NCBI RefSeq assembly: GCF_964355755.1
Contig: NC_092673.1
Location: 29,083,001-29,147,000, forward strand
From: Antedon mediterranea
Taxonomy: Eukaryota > Echinodermata > Crinoidea > Comatulida > Antedonidae
Reading direction: 5' to 3'
DNA: 64,000 bases
Both the position numbers and the translations under genes were made by a program. Shown here in pieces: positions 12,241 to 25,900 of this stretch (positions within the stretch are counted from its first letter, which is position 1; every line of letters begins with the position of its first letter). The notes beneath the pieces were generated by a model. The model made no database searches and was not told the DNA's origin. It was given only the letters and a program-made list of their open reading frames with translations.

Positions 12241-14109
12241 TTAAACTTTTTGTAGTTCATAATGTCTCCCTAAAGCAAGTTCCCAAGGCTTATAAGCACA
12301 CGAACACAAGAACTTAAGGCAGTTTCTTATATAACCCTCGTCAAACGGGTTCACGTCCTCCCCGATGTTCTTTAAATATGTTATCCTATGACGTGCCATA
12401 AATTCCCAAGTAGTTTGGTTAGTAAACATCATGAACGTGTGACAGCAGAACAGACTGCCAACAACGAACCCAGAAAATAGAAGTACTAAAAATGCAATGA
12501 GAATTATGGCGTTCATTTTCAACCAACTGTCGGGCGTCGTTCCGGTTCTAAAACCGCTCCTGTAAAAAAGAAAATAAAGTTTTTTAGAATTTCACTATGT
12601 GAAAGTTCTGTAAGTATACATAAATTGTTTTTTATTTAACGATTCTTACTTTGTACAGTATATTGTATAATAATTATAGCATTTTTATAGCTGCAGTTAA
12701 GACAGTTGAGTTTATCTGCAAAGAGGCAAGGCCGTAGTGAGAGGGTAAAAACAGACGAGGCAAAGATGCTTTAAATATATTTATTATAAAATAAGAAGAT
12801 CTGTGCTGGGAAATTGGGGTGGGTGGTGATGGGGCGAGCATCTCTTCTGTCTCATGCTGGCTATGGCCTGAGAGATCCACCACCTTGGGTTACAAAACAA
12901 GTAACAGCAGGCTTTACCAAGTTAGTTTAATGGCCCATAAAACCAGTAGCATCTCACAGAGAAGAAATAACCAGAAGTATTTATGGTTTCGTTCCCCAAC
13001 ACAGTTTTCTAGCCATGGACAGTGATGATCAAATTTGCGAACACATCGACCGCACTCTGAGCAGTGCTTTGAACGTACTGGTTGCTGAAAACAAACAAAG
13101 TTAAATGAATCAGTCATGTGGCTGACTCCCCATATTTGGAATTATGCCTCCACAGCATATTCATGTGAGGCGTCCACTCTCCCTCAAACTCCTCAAATAA
13201 AACTTGTTCATATTGTTTAACTGACATGCATATTCTTATTTGTAATACACCTTGAAATTGTTTGATAAGGTTGAAACATAAATGTATAAAGTATTCAACA
13301 TGCTTTTAAACCAGAGATTTTATACAACAGTAATGAAATTTATCATCTTGTTCAACACAAAATATTAATTTACTTCTACGCAACAAGAGTCGCACTTTCT
13401 GCGACGTAGCTTTCCGAGCATCATGGCCGCTTCGGATTCTATGTTACAGTCTTCCTCAGAATCATCAGATGATGAACTCAAGCTGACGGTAAACGTGGCT
13501 TTTCTCTGAAAAAGATAAATTCAGAATTCATGAAATGAAATATCAATGAACATTTTCAGAGATAATTTGTCTAAATTTATTGTTGTTTCTCATTTCATCA
13601 TTAATGTATTCTTGAACTGCGACCATGTAAATTTCATGTAAAGGATGGAATAAAGTTTATCTGTATCTATAACATAAATAAATTGATTGTGATTTTGAAA
13701 AAAAAAACATTCATAAATTTACCCTTTCTTTACCCTTTGGTACATATCCTGGATCCATGAGGCTAGCAGCAAAATACAGTGATCCAGACACTGTAACCAA
13801 TGCAGTAAATGCAGAAATTAGGAAAATGTTTCGGTCATTGATTGCATCCTTCAATTCTAGCAAAAAAAAGATATTGGAAAATAAAATAAAATATTTTGCT
13901 GTGTACTAAACAATGTGATACATTTAATATTTTGTTTTTTTTAAGTTTCAAATTGAATAAATTAATTGTCAGATTGTACCTGTATCCATGAAAATGAGGA
14001 CACAGATGATAGAAACAGTAAGTACCAAGTGAAAGACACGAATAAAAATGCCAGAAATCATGCTCATCTCAAGTTTGAAGTACTTTGTAATTAACTGACT
14101 GCTGTTCAT
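12241..14109 (-). CDS. ZDHHC12: ZDHHC12, DHHC-type palmitoyltransferase
   Basis: An integral membrane enzyme of the secretory pathway that attaches palmitate to protein cysteines. Five coding exons, 14109-13980, 13856-13723, 13505-13374, 13084-12918 and 12559-12241, give 882 nt, or 293 residues (human 267). The order is TM1 and TM2 (SLMDPGYV follows TM2), a serine/acid-rich insert that is longer than in human, then the cysteine-rich domain [19 protein letters not shown] with catalytic Cys154, [11 protein letters not shown]3, TM4, and a TTxE motif (TTWE, 237-240). [13 protein letters not shown] and NPFDEG near the C-terminus point to ZDHHC12 among the family. All phases agree. A further 5' UTR exon upstream is likely, since an acceptor-like site sits about 30 bp before the start codon. 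It is divergent from POMT1. Confidence 0.95.
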
Positions 14110-16964
14110 TGTTGTCACAATCATAGATTACTGCAGTAATTGCCTAAAAATGGTAAGAAACTATACAATTTAAATGCTTTAGATAAAATAAATGCCACTA
14201 ATATGATAAGTCCCCCTTTTTTACAACAAAAAAACCCATTATTATGGCCCATAATATAATTTATATGAATCATGGCCTATATTAATTATTATTAAAATAA
14301 ATGATTAGGGCCGATACCAATCTTGACAACTAGTACTTAGTACTTAGGCTACCTTGGCCCTATTTATATGGTTCTCTACAAATCTGAGAAAAGAGAAGCA
14401 TGTGTAGGCCTATATACAGTAGGTGGGAAAGGGGATCAGCAGGCGCATGGCGCACAGCAGAGTTGTCTAGTATAGTGTAGCAGGGCCTCCTCCTATAGGC
14501 CTAGCCTAGTAGAGTAGGTAGTGGGCTAATTGTTGGCATTAATATAGCCATCTAGATAATAAAAACTTAGCGAAAACTATGCACAATGCAAGTGTGTTGA
14601 TAAGAGTGAAAATAAACGCCAAAAAAACCCTAAAAACTAGGCTACACCAACACCAACATCAGGTAATTTCGAAACATCATTTTGAACAACTTGGAGGTTC
14701 TATACCTTTATGACGCGCCATATGTGCATTTTGTTTTTTAAATTGTTATACTGTACTTGAATGAACGATAATATTAATGTATATAGCAAGTAGTTACAGT
14801 ATTATAACGCGTGTACAAATCTAAACAATTTAGAATGTGCACTTTAAAAAAATAAATTGTATCGGAACACGTTATAATAGTTTGTATGGGGTGATCTTTG
14901 GAAAAGCTGTGGCCATTAAATTATTGCCGATTGGGTGGTGTGTTACACTATTCGGTTCTATGATTGCATTGGTCAGAAGTTCTTAAATACTGTAATAGCT
15001 GGTACCGTCGTGCGCGTGTAGTAGGACTAATTTAAACTAATTCGTCTATACATTGTACTCAAGATGAATTAAATTTGTCAACATGGAATAGTACTGTTAT
15101 ACAAAATAGAAATATAGTTACTATAACCTTCTATTCGTATGTTGTGCTAATGTTCAATGTGTTGAACCAAGTACATTATTAACTTATGGACTGTTACAGT
15201 ATATCGCGTCGACGAACGAAGCATGCAAATAGATCCCAATTGAACCAATCGCAGCGCTTGGAATCCAAAGATTGGAATTGTTTAAGTAACAATGGTCCCT
15301 ATGATTTAACATAAGCAAGGGAATATTGAAAAAGGACAGATAATTTGCTAGTAGAACAGGAAGAACACAACGAGAAATTGGTAAGATCAAACTCCAACTT
15401 TGTATTATTTTGTGTGTGTAATACCCGGTTTAAATGTATGAATGGAATAATGAAGCCATGTTTCATTTGTTGCAAATTACTCATTGTCGTATCACACATT
15501 GTTCAAACCTCTCCTGCTCCGTCGTTGTCGGCATGTCCATAGAATGCTAGGAAACTGAATTTGTGTATGTGTTTTACTTGTAGAATAACCCATTCACCAA
15601 ATTGGGTACTTTATGTATTTCTATTTTCGAAGTTAATAAAGGCATAAATGGCGCTCCGTAGAAGTAGAGAATGCTCCAGTCGTCAAAATGACGTTCTAAA
15701 TATGCCTCACAAGTCGAGCGAAGAAGAAGAGTGAATGAGGGGAACCAAAGAATATATATCACAAGAATGAGTAATCCGCGATTTTCCCTGTAACAGTAAT
15801 ATTGTCCATGTGGTAGGGCGCCGCCATAAGTGTGGATGTATCTGGGATGTATACAACTTTTTGTGACGGTTTCACTAATCAAAGGCTAGACCACCGGTAG
15901 TATTTACATGATAAAAAATGTTATCAACTACATGCCAACATCATGTTAAATACTATTTGGATATCTAATTGTTCGTTTTATGCAATTTATTTAGTAAAAA
16001 CTGCCGTATAAACAGTTTGCTTTATCAACCGGGCGCTACAATAGCGTGACCGGGCGTGTTGGTGTTTACGCGTTTTCACGAACGATAGTTTAATAATATT
16101 CCTATATTTAACTTGTTTCTGGTAAAACAAATAAATGTTAATAACATTTAACATTTTATCCTAATAATAACATGTATTTTATACTAATTTATATCATATA
16201 AACAATACTTAATTTACCGGGCGTAGAGTAGTACGCGGCAATGGTAAAGAATAGGCCAGTCCAGAGTAACGATTTGTTGATTTTGGTGTTGCTGTGTTAG
16301 GCCTTTTTTGTGAACTAATTTAGCATGTTAGTAAATAATTGTCTGTAAAAGTGAATGTACACTAGTTTGTTAATAAATATGTATTATAAAATAGTTTACA
16401 ATTGCGAAATATATTATCATAATTCTATTTAATGTGACATGTATAATATCTATTAAATCAAGTCTTATTTAGTATGTATACATCCGCCCTTATGAGGGCG
16501 GGCATCACTCTCTGGAGCTCTCTGTTACAAATTTCTCATGCAAAAATCGCGGAATACTCATTCTTGTGATATATATTCTTTGGGGGAACGGAGGAACCGA
16601 ACGGTAGGGATACTGGGAATCCGAGATACGTGTGGGTAGCCTAGACGCCTAGCAATGTTTTCTAATAATAGAATGTACATTCCTAAACCGATTTTTATAC
16701 TAATAGGCCTTAGTAGGGCGTAGCGGCCGCGCTCTGTTCCAATCCTCTCCTCTTTTCTATCTAGGCCCAGAGACTCCACTGACTGTACTTTCGCACCTAA
16801 CTGGGCATAAAGAAGAGTTAGTTCCCCTTGTAAGACTGGGTCAGTTCACGCAGTAGCGGGTGAGTATTTTTAAATTGGGTTAGTTAAGCTTAAACTCGAT
16901 GGATAAGGTGCGAAAGTACAATAGCAAAAGATTAACTTTATATGATTATTAATTAGGTTCAACA
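14110..16964. promoter_or_regulatory. Divergent ZDHHC12/POMT1 upstream region
   Basis: This 2.9-kb stretch holds the 5' ends of two divergent genes. A probable POMT1 5' UTR exon ends at a donor (cgg|gtgagt) near 16859, and the acceptor (attaattag) lies 9 bp before the POMT1 start codon. Several GC-rich patches occur (16020-16090, 16480-16520). One 102-codon minus-strand open frame at 15574-15882 is listed separately. I see no TATA box that I would defend. Confidence 0.45.
15574..15882 (-). CDS. Unrecognised open frame, one hydrophobic segment (doubtful)
   Basis: 102 codons on the minus strand with a hydrophobic run (about residues 34-52, LLILVIYILWFPSFTLLL) and a mixed C-terminal part containing ERHFDDWSILYFYG. 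No family is recognised and no clear splice partners are seen. It may be an exon, a relic or chance. Its position between two divergent promoters gives no functional clue. Confidence 0.15.
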   Translation of the reverse strand: MISETVTKSCIHPRYIHTYGGALPHGQYYCYRENRGLLILVIYILWFPSFTLLLRSTCEAYLERHFDDWSILYFYGAPFMPLLTSKIEIHKVPNLVNGLFYK

Positions 16965-19900
16965 ATGATGGAGCAAGTGAAGAAAGAGAATGAAGATGGA
17001 ACCAAGGATGTCGCCATCATCAGAGGTTCATTCATCAGTTCAGAACCATACTTAACATTCAACGTAAAAGTGAATGTTGTTTTAGTTTTCTTTACTATCT
17101 TAGCAGCTTGGTTGAGGATTGTTGGCATTGAAAACCCACGAGGAGTAGTGTAAGTTTTGGTTGGTTGTTTGTCTATAGCAAAGCAAACATTTATTATTTA
17201 AATTATTACATTTATCTGTAGTTTAGTTGAGGATTCATTTAATTTTATTTGAGAATAAAATTGTTACTACTCTACTATTCTTGATGAAAATAATGTGGTG
17301 TTTTGACTACAACATTTTACATTACCCCCTTTTGCCCTCCTCATTTTCCATTACATTTACGTGTTGTATATATCCAAGCATTGAATATTATCGTTACTTT
17401 TATCTTTGCAGATTCGATGAAGTACATTTTGGTCAATTTACAAGTCTGTACATCAACAGGATCTTCTTCTTCGATGTCCATCCTCCACTGGGGAAACTTC
17501 TGTTTGCACTCACGGCCTACATCTCTGGTTTTGACGGAAACTTTCTTTTTGATAAAATTGGTGAAGGTACAAAACTATTTATAAAAAACACTAAAACCAA
17601 ATGTATCATGGCACCAACACTCATTCCTTCAAACAAACGTATGCTTTTCGACAAAGATTTTTCCCCCCTACTGATGTATTTTGAGAACATAAAGATTGGT
17701 ATATTATTATTGTTGGCCTATCTACACTTAGCATTTAGGCCAGACCACACTGTATTGTGCATGTTTGTAGTGGGTACCAGTCCCTCATAAATGAGTCTGA
17801 ATGACATTCTCAGCACTTTTTACATACCGGTACCCATTTCAGTCAACTAGGTGCGGAGGAGCAGGGTGGATAACATTGTCTATTGTTTTTATGATATAAT
17901 ACATGTTTGCCTTTCTTGCAGCATATCCACCATCCATACCAGTGTGGCATCTTAGATTGCTTCCTGCCATATTTGGTAGTCTTCTCATCCCTGCTGTATA
18001 CCAGTTGGTGCTAGCTGTTGGGTACTCACATGGTGCTGCTACACTGGCTGCATTTCTTGTTGTATTTGGTAAGTATGCCTGGCCATTATCATTATTCTTT
18101 ATCCAGTTTAGATATATCATTTTTAAAGATAATCTAATTGTTAATTGAATAGGCAATAACCTGTAACACAAGATACTCCTGTTCTTCAAATTCATGTAAC
18201 ATTTTATTCATTGCAAGATTTGATTTGTGTAGTACTGAGCCCTCAATATATAAAAAGGTGAAGCCCTTTTTATACCTTTTCTATACTGTATAGGAGATAG
18301 AATAATATAGTGGGAAAAAATGGTCAAAAACGTTACACGGATGACAAAGTTTTCAAATTTTGCACATATGTTCACTTGGACATACAGATTAAAAAAATCA
18401 CTGTAGCCAAGAAAAAAAATGTATTTTATGACCATATTTGGAGTATTTTCAAAATGGCCGCCAAAACAAAATGATGGTCCATATCTTAGTAACCGGTAGG
18501 GGTACAGAGTTCATTTTAGTGTTAAATTGCTTAGAACACATATGTTTCTATTCACTCTAATACAACATTTTATTAGAAAATGGCCGGAATCATCATTTCC
18601 GGAATTGTGACCTTTGACCCTAGTATGGTCATATCTCGATAACTACTGACAGTAGAAACATGAGGTTGGTCTTAAAATATTCACAATATACATGTTAGTA
18701 TTTGGTCTAACGAACTATTTTTCCCAAAAGTGACTGGAAATCATAATATTGACCTTTGACCCGATAACCTCAAATTTCGTTACCGAATGCGCATAACATC
18801 AAAATATTGGGCTTAAATTGTCAAAAATGTATATTTTTGTATTAATTAAGGTAATGACTGAATTTGTCAATTGACCAGAAGTAATGATATTAACTTTTGA
18901 CTTAAATTTTGTTTTATATCACTACAACATTGGCAGTAAATCGTCAAACACTTATTTTTCACGCAATACATTGTTTTCTCAACAAATTTAAACAATTACT
19001 TTTTCATATGATATGTTTGTTTAGAATGATTCAGATTGTTGTATCTAGAGATATGGCCTACCTGGTTATGTGTAGAGGAATGTTACATTTTACTATGCGT
19101 GATTACATTTCCAGATTATTTTCTGCAAGTTGTAAGCTTCAATAAATTAATATAACTGTTTTGCAGTGTATTATATTTACAGTTTACACTTCTTCATTTT
19201 ATATTTCAAACCTCAGTTATTAAAAAATAAAATAAATAAATAATAATAATAAGTATTAACTATGTCTTAGAAATAATAAATTCTGACACGGATCGTCTGT
19301 ATTCAATTACGAGTAATATTATCTGGGACATTTGCAGCTGCACAGTTCTGTACAAGGGAGGTTGGATTTGGCACATTTGCAAGTCACACAACCACGGTCA
19401 GATTTGCAGCCACATTTGATAAGTTCATTGCAGGCCTTGGCTGCTTCTGGTTTAGTCATCCAAACTGGCTTCCAATGTGTGTCTTCTAATGTCCAACCCC
19501 AATCTTCTGGAGTAGGAATAGTTGGTTCAGCATTCTGACAAGTGGTCCATATACCTCCTTGATATATGGCTCTTTTCACATGTTGAAGTAATGCATCCTA
19601 CAATATAAATGTAATATAATGTACAAACAATGCTGTTTAGTTGAATAAAAAAAAGTATGCACTAAGTATAAGTTTAATTGTATTCCAACCATTCAATTTT
19701 AATTACCTGGGTGGGTGGAACATGAGCAATATCCTTGTTCTTCTGTGAAAACATATTTCGACGGGCTTCATTTACTGATAATGATATGCTGCTTTTGTTG
19801 TATAGAAGAATAGTGAGCCGCTCAATATGTTTGAAGTTGAGAGAAAGACAGTCAACTTGTTGAAAAGGATGTCTGTACATGGAAAGAAATGCCTCTGTTG

Positions 19901-22900
19901 CCTCTGGAAATGATTTCCATGCTTTCCAAGCACTCTTCTTACTCTTACCGAAAAATGAGGATGTAGTGTCACAACCTGAAAAAGCATGGAAAAGTGGAAG
20001 GGCGCATGCCATGCTTTCACCTAGATGTCTACACATGTTGTTGATGTTATAGTAACAGAAGTGATTACCAGTGCCGAATGCAACCCACAGTTTCAGTTCT
20101 CAAACTGTAAAGTTGCTGCCTCTCTGCGTATTCCTAGGTTATCAGCTGATGGCTGTTGGACTATGCTAATTCCAGTCCCATGAAATGATCCTTGTGCTGT
20201 GGTAGAAGAAGGATTATAGTCTAAATTGTCTAATGCTCCAATTACTGCCAAACCTTTCCGAAGATTAGACGGACACACAATATCATCAGTCTTGAACTGC
20301 TTACACATCGAGTAAGTTAGAGATTCCTCAAGTTGAAGGATTCGTTTGTAGTTGATGCTTACTTCTGGTATTGGTGTGAATAAGCATCCCAATGTAAATT
20401 GGTAGAGGTGGTTCTCGGTTTAGGTTATGACGCTCAGTAGGCCTACCAGTTTCTTCTCTTACCTTCTTCTTGGAGTTATAAGAAATCAATTGGGATATTG
20501 TAAGGCATGTCTGTGAATTGTCAACGTGCTCCTTCGTGTTTGGCCCATATAAAATCATAGCTATCAGCATTTTTAAACTTGGTGATACCATCTCTTGGCA
20601 ACGAGGAGGAAATGCCCCTTTGAACTGAAAACCATCAGTCATTTGAAAAATATCTTCTCTGCAGATTTTTGCAACCTTTGCAAACAACAGCGCTTCTTCT
20701 TCATACTGTACGATGCACATCTTTCCACATTTGATATATGGCCTCTTCAAAAATTAAAACACATTTGTATCCATCAAAATGCTCATGTAGGCCCATGGTT
20801 TCGAAATGTTGTAGAAGGATTTCTTTCAAGCGCGTTTTATTAAATGATATATTCTCTCCAAATTGATGAAGACGATCTTCAAACCAAGAATGTAAATGTG
20901 ATAATTGAAATAACAATGTTCCCTCTTCTACTAATCCCTCTACATAAGAAACCAATTCTGCAAACACTCTGCCTTTCACACGATCTCTTTCTGTTTTAGA
21001 AAAAGACAAAGTATTGCTTTGATGTTTTCTATATCGATTTCTAAATTGCGTCAAACAATCCATGTGGTATTTTGCTGCAATAGCTACTAAATCACCATTC
21101 GAAATAGTAGCAAGAAGATCAAAATCATTCATTTTTGTCGCCATTCTTCGAAGTATTTTTGTCAGTGACACATTTGAGTATTCATGAAGCTTTTGAAATG
21201 TATCTTTTTTGCAGAAAATACAGTTATTTCTGCTAGGACTTGCAACTTTCTGTCTTTTTGAAGACCGCTCTTTCGTATCTATGTTTTCTTTTACTTGATG
21301 TTTTCTTAACCTTTCCAGCTTAGTGTTGTTGAACTTCAAATGGCAAGAATGATGCCACGAGGCACCGTTTTTAATAAAAGCCTCCGGTGTACCATGGTCT
21401 CCATATTCTAATGAAAGTGGTGAAGCTTGTAGTTGCTTAAAGCCGTCTACATTGTTTAAAAACGCTTCGTACACACATCTAGCATTAATGTTTCCTCGTT
21501 TTTGTGGACACCTTAAACTTTCCGATGTAACAGACTGGCATATAATGCATCTTGACCAGTCCATTGTAAGTGTTTACTTACACCTAGTCTAGTCATAGGG
21601 CTAGTGTCTCGAACATAAATTCTGTGAAATATATAGAGTAAACTTAAACAAATAACAATCCTGATAGTTAAAAAATAAATATGAATGTTTTTCTTTTATT
21701 CATTTTCTATCATTCATGTTTTAACCAAAATACGTGTAAGAAGCAATTCCTGTACCTATTGGTCCTAAACCTATAGCCTACATCAATTATTTAAAGTTAT
21801 TAAAAAAAATTGTAATTATTTAAATTATTTAAAGTTAAATTTAATAATGATGTGTAATTGCAATATAATTTTTCACAAAACTACACTTGGGACTCCCTGT
21901 AACTAAGCATTTGCTAGGCCTATGAGAGGCATCCGCTTTGCATTGCCACAGTCGTTTTCGCCGTGGAGGTATGCCTAGCAACGAGCCTGTGTTAGCCTAG
22001 CCTAATTGATATTCAATTTAAATGCTTAAAAGAAACAAGAAAGTAAATTAATGGTAACCTAATGCTTTAAAGTGGTAAATCAATATATATATTTAATAAA
22101 AACACTTGTTTGAAATCAACAACTGCTTTATAAGCATAAAAATACTTACCACTTGGCAATTATCCACCTGTCAACACGTTTGACTTCATAAACTTTTAGC
22201 CAATCAGAATGCCGGATTTTATGAATACTCATTTTGGAGGGAAATCTTTGTCTAGGTAATACTATAGTAATTGATTGTATATAAAAGGGGTTCTATGGAC
22301 CTTAAATAATGAAATCATTGTTATTATTAGTATTTATTATTCTCAAATAGAAACTATTATAACAAATATTGTGATTTATTTTAACTGGTCTTTGGAATGT
22401 TAAAAAATAGATTATGTCGAAAAGGCACTGCTTCTCTATAACACTGAAGTTAGTTGTAGTGATATAAAACAAAATTTAAGTCAAAAGTTAATATAATTAC
22501 TTCTGGTCAATTGACAAATTCAGTCATTACCTTAATTAATACAAAAATATACATTTTTGACAATTTAAGCCCAATATTTTGATGTTATGCGCATTCGGTA
22601 ACGAAATTTGAGGTTATCGGGTCAAAGGTCAATATTATGATTTCCAGTCACTTTTGGGAAAAATAGTTCGTTAGACCAAATACTAACATGTATATTGTGA
22701 ATATTTTAAGACCAACCTCATGTTTCTACTGTCAGTAGTTATCGAGATATGACCATACTAGGGTCAAAGGTCACAATTCCGGAAATGATGATTCCGGCCA
22801 TTTTCTAATAAAATGTTGTATTAGAGTGAATAGAAACATATGTGTTCTAAGCAATTTAACACTAAAATGAACTCTGTACCCCTACCGGTTACTAAGATAT

Positions 22901-25900
22901 GGACCATCATTTTGTTTTGGTGGCCATTTTGAAAATACTCCAAATATGGTCATAAAATACATTTTTTTTCTTGGCTACAGTGATTTTTTTAATCTGTATG
23001 TCCAAGTGAACATATGTGCAAAATTTGAAAACTTTGTCATCCGTGTAACGTTTTTGACCCTAAGGCACCCCACTAATATGTATACATGACCCTGTACTTT
23101 TCATGCAGTATTGACAGACAGGAGATTTTGTGTTGATTATTAATAAGTTTTTAATTCAGCATAGTAGGTTGTAAATTACATGTTATTTTATAACACCAAC
23201 CCTGAAATAGAAACATGATGGTAACTGAAATTGTGTGTGACAGATACTGAAACTCTTTTTCTATTGACTCTTCTTCTGACATCATCTTCTTGTTGTTTCA
23301 GAAAACACGTTGATAATACAGTCACGGTTTATATTGATTGATTCTATGCTGTTGTTCTTCAATGTTCTCTCTGTGTTATCATTACTCAAATTCAAACAAC
23401 AGAAACACAGGTAAATACAATATTCTATGCTGTTGTTCTTTAATGTTCTCTCTGTGTTATCATTACTCAAATTCAAACAACAGAAACACAGGTAAATACA
23501 ATATTCTATGCTGTTGTTCTTCAATGTTCTCTCTGTGTTATCATTACTCAAATTCAAACAACAGAAACACAGGTAAATACAATATTCTATGCTGTTGTTC
23601 TTCAATGTTATGTCTGTGTTATCATTACTCAAATTCAAACAACAGAAACACAGGTTAATACAATATTCTATGCTGTTGTTCTTTAATGTTCTCTCTGTGT
23701 TATCATTACTCAAATTCAAACAACAGAAACACAGGTAAATACAATATTCTATGCTGTTGTTCTTCAATGTTTTCTCTGTGTTATCATTACTCAAATTCAA
23801 ACAACAGAAACACAGGTAAATACAATATTCTATGCTGTTGTTCTTTAATGTTCTCTCTTATCTGTGTTATCATTACTCAAGTTCAAACAACAGAAACACA
23901 GGTAAATACAATATTCTATGCTGTTGTTCTTTAATGTTCTCTCTGTGTTATCATTAGTCAAATTCAAACAACAGAAACACAGGTAAATACAATATTCTAT
24001 GCTGTTGTTCTTTAATGTTCTCTCTGTGTTATCATTACTCAAATTCAAACAACAGAAACACAGGTAAATACAATATTCTATGCTGTTGTTCTTCAATGTT
24101 CTCTCTGTGTTATCATTACTCAAATTCAAACAACAGAAACACAGGTAAATACAATATTCTATGCTGTTGTTCTTCAATGTTATGTCTGTGTTATCATTAC
24201 TCAAATTCAAACAACAGAAACACAGGTAAATACAATATTCTATGCTGTTGTTCTTCAATGTTCTCTCTGTGTTATCATTACTCAAATTCAAACAACAGAA
24301 ACACAGGTAAATACAATATTCTATGCTGTTGTTCTTCAATGTTATGTCTGTGTTATCATTACTCAAATTCAAACAACAGAAACACAGGTAAATACAATAT
24401 TCTATGCTGTTGTTCTTCAATGTTCTCTCTGTGTTATCATTACTCAAATTCAAACAACAGAAACACAGGTAAATACAATATTCTATGCTGTTGTTCTTCA
24501 ATGTTATGTCTGTGTTATCATTACTCAAGTTCAAACAACAGAAACACAGGTAAATACAATATTCTATACTGTTGTTCTTCAATGTTATGTCTGTGTTATC
24601 ATTACTCAAGTTCAAACAACAGAAACACAGGTAAATACAATATTCTATGCTGTTGTTCTTTAATGTTCTCTCTGTGTTATCATTACTCAAATTCAAACAA
24701 CAGAAACACAGGTAAATACAATATTCTATGCTGTTGTTCTTCAATGTTATGTCTGTGTTATCATTACTCAAGTTCAAACAACAGAAACACAGGTAAATAC
24801 ATTAATTGTGATCAATCTGTATGCTGGATTAATAATAATAATATTTGTTCTTATATAGTGTTTATTGCAGTTTCTAGGCGCTTCACATTATTACCAGTCA
24901 TTTTTTTTTATCATCAAATGTATGGAAACATACTCCCATAATGCAGCTAGTAATTAGCGAAATTTTGCATAGGTTTGATCCCTTTTTTACAGCATACAAA
25001 TTATTTATTGAACCTCGCACATCTACATCATTATATTCTATCCCCATTATATTATCCCTCCTGTGTTCCTTCCCACCCCACCACTTCTATCCATTCATTG
25101 CTATTTTTATACTTTTTCCCTCCTTGACATTTTTATTTTTTATTTTATGTCTTTAGGCAATGTGGCTGAGGATTACCAATAGTAAATTAATCACTGTCCT
25201 ATCAGATAAGTGGTAATTTTGTGAACCAGTTCACCAGATAACCCCCTACTCTTCTTAAATAATGAACTATTTAAATTATATAATTCATTAGTTTTGCCTG
25301 ATTTTACATATTGTTGTGAAGTCTGGGGTAATACCTTTAAAACTAATTTAAATTGTTTATACATATTACAAAAAAGGCACTCAGACTTGTTATGAAAGTC
25401 CCCATAGTACACCAGTCCAAGTAAACCAATTTTTTATTTTTTTAAAACTCTTGATCTTTATAATTTAATAAAACTATATACCGTTTCTCTAATGCATAAA
25501 GCTTTTCATAACTTACTCCCAGCGATTGTTCAAAATAATTTCATTTCATGCTCAGCTGTCCACGATAAATATACCAGACAAAAACACACAATTTAAAAGA
25601 ACCACTCAAAAATCATTAAGTTTGTACTCTCTGAGAAAATTACTCTCTGAGAAAACTATCTGTTTTTTGTTGTTAAAATGAAAAAAAAGGAGTGTTTGCA
25701 TTTTTTTTCTTAAAAGTAACATCTTGTTTGCCTATGCCCTTGTGCCTTTTTTCATATTTATATACTGTTTTGTAACAGGGGGTTTCCATTCTTTCATTTT
25801 TGTAATGAATATTTATGTATGTTTATGTTTTTTATTGTGAATGGAAATAAAGAAACAAACAAACTGGGTTCTTTAAAGTGCACACAGGTTATAACTGTGT

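Larger units (their letters stand above)
18309..23074 (-). mobile_element. 4.8-kb DNA transposon with 620-bp TIRs (GCDTTS-gene element)
   Basis: The left TIR at 18309-18928 and right TIR at 22453-23074 are near-identical reverse complements. The left end starts agtggg, the right end finishes cccact, and aatat occurs directly on both sides (18304-18308, 23075-23079), a candidate 5-bp target duplication. Between the TIRs is a minus-strand gene relic of the multi-copy '[11 protein letters not shown]' family. The element fills almost all of POMT1 intron 3 (18069-23301). Without it the intron would be about 470 bp. Boundaries and target duplication were read by eye. The superfamily is not identified. 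Confidence 0.8.

Noticed and set aside
17227-17790. 187-codon plus-strand frame
   Set aside because: It runs through POMT1 intron 1 and exon 2. Only 17412-17566 is coding, and that in the POMT1 frame.
17839-18195. 118-codon minus frame over POMT1 exon 3
   Set aside because: Shadow of the real exon on the other strand, with no recognisable domain.
23341-24803. CRISPR-like array
   Set aside because: The regular spacing comes from tandem identical units without unique spacers, in an animal intron.
23282-24941. Long open frames on both strands (172, 310 and 308 codons) with 27-residue repeats
   Set aside because: They are translations of the 81-bp array. The unit length is a multiple of three, so any stop-free frame stays open. 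The true coding content is only unit 1 as part of POMT1 exon 4.
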